Shown in pieces: positions 21,611-25,645 of a DNA stretch of 25,645 nucleotides. The position numbers were made by a program, and so were the translations under genes. Position 1 is the stretch's first letter; each line of letters starts with the position of its first letter. The stretch lies in contig CADBUT010000419.1 of assembly GCA_902797925.1 (NCBI GenBank), positions 1 to 25,645 on the forward strand. Direction: 5' to 3'. The notes beneath the pieces are model-generated. The model saw nothing but the letters and a program-made list of their open reading frames with translations, ran no database searches and was not told where the DNA came from. Source of the stretch: an uncultured Spirochaetaceae bacterium (GTDB lineage Bacteria; Spirochaetota; Spirochaetia; Treponematales; Treponemataceae).

Positions 21611-22825
21611 ATGATGGATATTGAAGTTCTTAGTCAGCAGAATGTAAGCCCGACAGTTATTAAAGTAATTGGCGCAGGCGGCGGCGGTTCAAATGCAGTA
21701 AACCGCATGATTGCCTGTGGTCTTGAAAATGTAGAATTTATCGTAGCAAATACTGATGTTCAGGCATTGAATTATTCAAATGCAGCTCAAAAAATTGGCA
21801 TAGGTTCAAAATTGACCGGCGGTCTCGGTGCTGGCGGTAAGCCTGAAATCGGAGAAAAGGCTGCTCAGGAAGATACTGAAACAATCAAGGAAATCTTGAA
21901 AGGTGCAAACATGGTCTTTGTTACTGCCGGAATGGGCGGTGGAACAGGAACCGGTGCAGCACCTGTTATCGCAAAAATTGCACGTGATCAGGGTGCATTG
22001 ACTGTAGGCGTTGTTACAAAACCTTTCGATTATGAAGGCAAAGTCAAGATGGCGCTTGCAGAAGAAGGAATCAGAAAACTCCGTGCAGCAGTTGATACTC
22101 TTATAGTTATTCCTAATCAGAATCTCTTGAAAATTGTAGATAAAAAGACACCGATAAAAGAAGCCTACAGAATGGCTGATGATGTTCTCCGCCAGGGTGT
22201 TCAGTGTATTTCAGACTTGATTACAAAGCCGGGCTTTGTCAACGTTGACTTTGCTGACGTAAAGACAACAATGGAAAACAAAGGCGATGCAATTATGGGT
22301 TCTGGTCTTGGCAAAGGTGAAAACAGGGCTGTAGATGCAGCAACCGCCGCCATCAACAACCCGCTGCTTGAAGATTCAAGAATCGAAGGTGCAAAGAACA
22401 TTCTTATCAGTATTACCGGCGATGATTCGCTTTCTTTGGTTGAAACAGAAGAAATTGCAAAAATCATCACAGCAACAGCTGATCCGGAAGCGCTTATTAT
22501 TACCGGTACTGCAATTGATCAGAACATGAACGAAGAAGTTTTGGTTTCTGTTATTGCAACAGGCTTCAATGCTGATTTTAGAACAAATAAAGCAACAGAC
22601 AGAGATATAATCGCTGATGCTGTTAAAGAAAAGCAGCCTGAAATTAAAGACGATAAAAACGAAGTTTTCTCAAGAAATGAATGGATCCGTCTTTCAGGCG
22701 GCGGATCAGAAAGCAAGCCAGGGCAGCCTTCCCGTTTGGCAGGACAAAGAACTTTTGCCGATGATCTTGACAGACCTGCCTGCCAGCGCAAAGGAACAAT
22801 TAATCTTACACCGAAAAACAATTAG
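21611..22825 (+). CDS. ftsZ: Cell division protein FtsZ
   Basis: FtsZ is the tubulin-like GTPase that forms the Z-ring. The 404-residue protein has VIGAGGGGSNAVNRM at 19-33, the tubulin signature GGGTGTGAAP (about 109-118), the NVDFADVKT T7-loop region and the ISITG segment. A linker (about 325-380) and a C-terminal tail follow. The tail DLDRPACQRKG (385-395) keeps the Asp, Pro-Ala and Arg-Lys of the usual C-terminal peptide but has Cys-Gln where Phe-Leu is usual, followed by nine more residues. GGGAGGA at 21601-21607 favours ATG 21611 or 21614; an in-frame GTG at 21596 lies before this site and is rejected. xerD follows 6 nt after the stop. Confidence 0.97.
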   Translation: MMDIEVLSQQNVSPTVIKVIGAGGGGSNAVNRMIACGLENVEFIVANTDVQALNYSNAAQKIGIGSKLTGGLGAGGKPEIGEKAAQEDTETIKEILKGANMVFVTAGMGGGTGTGAAPVIAKIARDQGALTVGVVTKPFDYEGKVKMALAEEGIRKLRAAVDTLIVIPNQNLLKIVDKKTPIKEAYRMADDVLRQGVQCISDLITKPGFVNVDFADVKTTMENKGDAIMGSGLGKGENRAVDAATAAINNPLLEDSRIEGAKNILISITGDDSLSLVETEEIAKIITATADPEALIITGTAIDQNMNEEVLVSVIATGFNADFRTNKATDRDIIADAVKEKQPEIKDDKNEVFSRNEWIRLSGGGSESKPGQPSRLAGQRTFADDLDRPACQRKGTINLTPKNN

Positions 22826-22831
22826 CTTTTT

Positions 22832-23776
22832 ATGGAATTCTGTTGCCATGCAGTAAAACAGTTTTATGCTTATTTACTCACGGTAAGCCATAAAGCAAAG
22901 CTTTCTGCAGAAACATACGCTTTGAGTTTAACCGCCTTGTACCATTGGCTTGAGACGCCTGATGGTGCAGCAGGCGGTTTTTCTATTAGCGATATGATAC
23001 CTGTTCAGGAACTTTCACGTTTTTTGGTGTTCCGTAAAACTGAAGGCGCAGATGAACGTACAATAGCAAAAGACATTTCGGCTTTGCGTGCATACGGTGA
23101 GTTTATGACTTCGCTAGGCACTTGGACTGACAACCCTGCGCTGCTGCTTGAAAAGCCTAAATATCACAGAACTTTGCCGCGTGTTTTGTCCGTTGAAGAG
23201 GTTGACGCACTGCTTTCTTCAATTGATGTTTCAACGCCGTTGGGCGTACGCGACCGCGCACTTTTTGAGCTTATCTATTCTTGCGGCCTCCGTATAAGTG
23301 AAGCTGCCGGTCTTTTGACAGAGCAGGTGCATCTTGCAGAGCGCATGATTCTTGTAAACGGCAAAGGCTCAAAAGAGCGTATTGTGCCTTTTGGCGGCGC
23401 TGCCTACGACTGGCTCAAAAAGTGGCTTGAAGAAGCACGTCCAAAAATTGTGGGTGACAGACTTGTGCCCACCGTTTTTGTAAACTATCAGGCAAAACCA
23501 CTTTCAAGAAAGGGAATCTGGAAGCGCTTTCAGGAATTAGAAGCCAAAACTGGCGTAACGGCCAAAGTGCATACGCTGCGCCACTCTTATGCTACGCACA
23601 TGCTTGCAGGCGGTGCAGACTTGCGCTCAGTTCAGGCTTTGCTCGGACATTCAGACATTTCCACAACACAGATTTATACCCACGTTGATAATGAGTCGCT
23701 TCACGACTATTACAACGAATATTTTCCACAAAATTCAAAAAATTTTAAAAATAAACAGCCTTCAGGTACAAAATAA
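22832..23776 (+). CDS. xerD: XerC/XerD-type tyrosine recombinase
   Basis: The 314-residue protein has the N-terminal SAM-like core-binding domain (about 5-100) and the catalytic domain (about 115-300). All catalytic residues are present: Arg154 (CGLRISE), Lys178 (NGKGSKER), His247 and Arg250 (HTLRHSYATH), His273 (LLGHSDIS) and nucleophile Tyr282 (QIYTHV). Xer recombinases resolve chromosome dimers at dif in the terminus during division. Lying directly after ftsZ (6-nt gap, no Shine-Dalgarno) it is probably translated by coupling. XerD rather than XerC is a positional guess. No integrase hallmarks of a mobile element are nearby. The last 20 residues are Lys/Asn-rich. Confidence 0.93.
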   Translation: MEFCCHAVKQFYAYLLTVSHKAKLSAETYALSLTALYHWLETPDGAAGGFSISDMIPVQELSRFLVFRKTEGADERTIAKDISALRAYGEFMTSLGTWTDNPALLLEKPKYHRTLPRVLSVEEVDALLSSIDVSTPLGVRDRALFELIYSCGLRISEAAGLLTEQVHLAERMILVNGKGSKERIVPFGGAAYDWLKKWLEEARPKIVGDRLVPTVFVNYQAKPLSRKGIWKRFQELEAKTGVTAKVHTLRHSYATHMLAGGADLRSVQALLGHSDISTTQIYTHVDNESLHDYYNEYFPQNSKNFKNKQPSGTK

Positions 23777-23814
23777 TAAAAAAAATCATATATATTACTT
23801 ATAGGAAATCACTT

Positions 23815-24555
23815 ATGAATAAACGGAATTTGATTTTTGCATGTATATTTATCTGCTGCATTGTACTAAGCTATTTTGTTTTAGGCAGAAAAAATTCAGC
23901 CAGACAGAAGATAAAGCACCTTGAAGCGCTTGAAGCAGGCGTTGAAAATCCTTTAACTGTAGAAGAACTTGAAGAAGCAATAGCTAAAAACGAAGCACGT
24001 GCTGAGGAGCTGCTGGCTTTGCAGGAGCAGACCGGCAGCTGGTACAAAATTCTTGCAGTAAAGTACATTGACGGAGAAATGTACGGTGAGGCTTTATCTG
24101 CACTTCAAAAGGCTGTGCAGTATTATCCCCAGAATCAGAATCTTTTCTATTACATAGGTGTTTCCGCAGGTTTTATGGCAAAAGCCACGCTTGACTTTAA
24201 CGCAGACGGAAAAACAACAGAGCGTGACAATTATCTTCTGCTTGCAGAATCAGGCTACAAACGTGCTGTGGACCTTGAACCGGACTATTTTAGAGCAATT
24301 TATGGTCTTGCGGTTTTGTACGTTCTGGAGATGAATCAGCCGGCAAAAGCTGTTCCTCTACTGGAAAAAGCACTTACAATTGAAGAAAAAAACACTGAGG
24401 CAATGATGCTTTTGGGACATGCCTATTATATGACCTATGACTACGAAGCGGCAGTAGCAATGTATGACAAAGTTATAGCGGCAGACACTTCAAAAGAGCG
24501 TAAGGAAGCTGCTGCCGCCAATAAAAAGGCGGTACTGGATGCCATGTATGAATAA
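23815..24555 (+). CDS. Membrane-anchored TPR protein
   Basis: The 246-residue protein has an N-terminal hydrophobic segment (about 6-24) acting as uncleaved anchor or signal. A charged, Glu/Ala-rich coil (about 30-70) follows, then three or four tetratricopeptide-like repeats (about 75-108, 138-171, 172-200 and 205-240, for example AVDLEPDYFRAIYGLAVLYV). TPR arrays bind partner proteins; the partner is unknown. AGGA lies before the ATG. Its end overlaps dprA by 17 nt. The order xerD-TPR-dprA-topA is, from memory, that of T. pallidum TP0391-0394, which suggests a conserved envelope or division role rather than an accessory one. Confidence 0.85.
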   Translation: MNKRNLIFACIFICCIVLSYFVLGRKNSARQKIKHLEALEAGVENPLTVEELEEAIAKNEARAEELLALQEQTGSWYKILAVKYIDGEMYGEALSALQKAVQYYPQNQNLFYYIGVSAGFMAKATLDFNADGKTTERDNYLLLAESGYKRAVDLEPDYFRAIYGLAVLYVLEMNQPAKAVPLLEKALTIEEKNTEAMMLLGHAYYMTYDYEAAVAMYDKVIAADTSKERKEAAAANKKAVLDAMYE

Positions 24556-25459
24556 TCTGCCTCTTGCGCTCGGTATCTCTCATATTGTGTTCTTAAAGCC
24601 CGGTGAGAAGCGCATTTTAAGCAGAAATATTTCAAGCTTAAAAGAGCTTGAGCAGCTTACGGTAAGCGATATTTCCAAAATCATAAAGCGTGAAATAAAG
24701 AGCAGGCTATGGTTTCCGGAAAAACTTGAAAAACAGGTAGAATACGCATTAAAAATAATGCAGGCGTATAATATAAAGACTTGTCTTCAAGAAGATGATG
24801 ATTATCCTGCACTGCTAAAAGAGATTTTTGACCCACCTTTTATGATTTTCTGGCGCGGAAACATCGGCTGCCTTGCAGAAAAGACCGCAGCAATTGTAGG
24901 CACCCGCCGTGCCACAGCACAGGGATTAAAGGCAGCATTTGAAATATCTAAAAGCCTTGCCGAAAACGGTGTAACTGTTGTTTCAGGGCTTGCGCATGGT
25001 ATTGACGGCGCGGCGCACAAGGGTGCGGTTTCTGCCAAAACCGGAAAGCTTGACGGCGGCGCAAGTACATGTGCCGTTCTTGCCTGCGGAGTTGAGAACA
25101 TCTATCCGGCCGGGCACAGAAGATTAAGCCGTGTAATGCTCGAAAAAGGCGGCTGTATCTTAAGCGAGTACCCGCCTGGTGCTGCTCCTCAAAAATGGTG
25201 CTTTCCGGCGCGCAACAGAATTATTTCGGGATTATCTTCCATTACAGCTGTTATCGAAGCGCCTAGAGGCTCTGGTGCGCTTATAACGGCAGATTTTGCG
25301 ATAGAGCAGGGCAGAGAACTTGTTTTTCATGAATGCTGCACGAAACAGCCCGGACAAGAATTGACACAAACCAAAAAAATGGACATAAATCAATATATTA
25401 ATGACGGCGCGCCTGTTATAAGCAGCGCGGACGAGATTCTGGCAGTAATTCAGCATTAA
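24539..25459 (+). CDS. dprA: DNA-processing protein DprA/Smf
   Basis: DprA binds incoming single-stranded DNA and loads RecA in competent bacteria; it is also conserved in non-competent ones. The 306-residue protein has a helical N-terminal region (about 5-80), DDDYPALLKEIFDPP (86-100) and the Rossmann-like core. Core motifs are GTRRATAQG (121-129), SGLAHGIDGAAH (149-160), PAGHRRL, FPARNRIISGLS (202-213) and GSGALITADFA (224-234). It ends shortly after the core and lacks a C-terminal winged-helix domain. It begins inside the TPR gene; AAGG at 24526-24529 supports the ATG at 24539 over the one at 24548. No com genes are in the window. Confidence 0.94.
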   Translation: MPCMNNLPLALGISHIVFLKPGEKRILSRNISSLKELEQLTVSDISKIIKREIKSRLWFPEKLEKQVEYALKIMQAYNIKTCLQEDDDYPALLKEIFDPPFMIFWRGNIGCLAEKTAAIVGTRRATAQGLKAAFEISKSLAENGVTVVSGLAHGIDGAAHKGAVSAKTGKLDGGASTCAVLACGVENIYPAGHRRLSRVMLEKGGCILSEYPPGAAPQKWCFPARNRIISGLSSITAVIEAPRGSGALITADFAIEQGRELVFHECCTKQPGQELTQTKKMDINQYINDGAPVISSADEILAVIQH

Positions 25460-25583
25460 TTGAGTTTTTTGGTTCTTTATAGAAAAATCTGCCGATGTTT
25501 TTGAATAAAAACAAAGAAAATAGAATTTTTCATTAACAATTGATAGAAAAAATAGCGATGAAAAAGATATAGAGGACGTATTT

Positions 25584-25645
25584 ATGCCAGAGAAAAAAAC
25601 TGCCGCCAAAAAGAAAGCAAAAAAACAGACATTAGTGATTGTAGA
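25584..25645 (+). CDS. topA: DNA topoisomerase I, 5' end (partial)
   Basis: Only the first 20 codons are present. The start is MPEKKTAAKKKAKKQTLVIV, a Lys/Ala-rich extension followed by a hydrophobic strand as in the TLVIVES opening of the Toprim domain of TopA. AGAGGA (25571-25576) is 7 nt before the ATG. The position after dprA matches other bacteria, including T. pallidum as I recall. The 124-nt gap after dprA is AT-rich and shows no clear promoter or terminator. Confidence 0.78.
   Translation, partial: MPEKKTAAKKKAKKQTLVIV

Noticed and set aside
22832..23776. Tyrosine recombinase as integrase of a mobile element
   Set aside because: It is Xer-like, sits in conserved synteny after ftsZ, and there are no att-like repeats, phage genes or composition shift.
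1..25645. CRISPR arrays, tRNA or rRNA genes, insertion sequences
   Set aside because: No spaced repeats, cloverleaf-like sequences, rRNA segments or transposase frames were seen on reading. A covariance-model scan was not possible here.

Overview
The window reads as chromosomal DNA of a host- or gut-type Treponema (Spirochaetota). The main reasons are two tandem FlaA flagellar sheath proteins next to a class II fructose-bisphosphate aldolase gene, and a reduced division/cell-wall cluster in the order mraZ-rsmH-ftsL-murF-ftsW-ftsQ-ftsA-ftsZ, followed by a Xer recombinase, a TPR lipid- or membrane-anchored protein, dprA and topA. From memory, both orders match Treponema pallidum. Base composition looks moderately AT-rich. 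I see no transposase, phage gene, CRISPR array, rRNA or tRNA.

Layout. (1) 1-2175, plus strand: the tail of an unidentified gene, a compact NSUN/RsmB-type m5C RNA methyltransferase and a GAF/HD-GYP cyclic-di-GMP phosphodiesterase. (2) 2179-4065, minus strand: a lipase-like alpha/beta hydrolase (DUF2974 type) and a polytopic membrane protein. (3) 4086-6767, plus strand: a strong promoter and a structured leader of about 217 nt feed infC-rpmI-rplT, then a ZapB-like coiled-coil protein, ZapA and a YaiI/YqxD-family protein. (4) 6782-8797: a six-TM chemotaxis receptor with its own promoter and terminator. (5) 8805-10053, minus strand: a metallo-beta-lactamase-fold protein and a zinc-knuckle/pentapeptide protein, divergent from a small cysteine-rich protein and murI (10139-11253, plus). 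(6) 11335-14088: fba (minus) and the flaA pair (plus), the latter with apparent sigma-28 and sigma-70 promoters in tandem. (7) 14163-14858, minus: an AT-rich orphan with a possible nuclease-like core. (8) 14934-25645, plus: the dcw cluster with a clear MraZ operator, then xerD, the TPR protein, dprA and the start of topA.

How the genes work together. Most of the window is growth machinery: translation initiation and ribosome assembly, D-glutamate and UDP-MurNAc-pentapeptide synthesis, septal peptidoglycan polymerisation, and Z-ring assembly (FtsZ, FtsA, ZapA, ZapB-like). Chromosome dimer resolution and topology genes (xerD, topA) follow. Motility and signalling genes (FlaA pair, chemotaxis receptor, HD-GYP) are interspersed.

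The most notable non-coding signals are four perfect 10-bp-phased MraZ boxes running into the mraZ start codon; a multi-hairpin infC leader with a non-ATG start; a GCCGATAT-type sigma-28 promoter for flaA; and four poorly characterised genes whose -10 boxes lie only 6-7 nt upstream of the ATG with no Shine-Dalgarno, suggesting leaderless mRNAs. I did not find a complete, undescribed multi-gene system; the window is mostly a well-ordered housekeeping region with unusual details.
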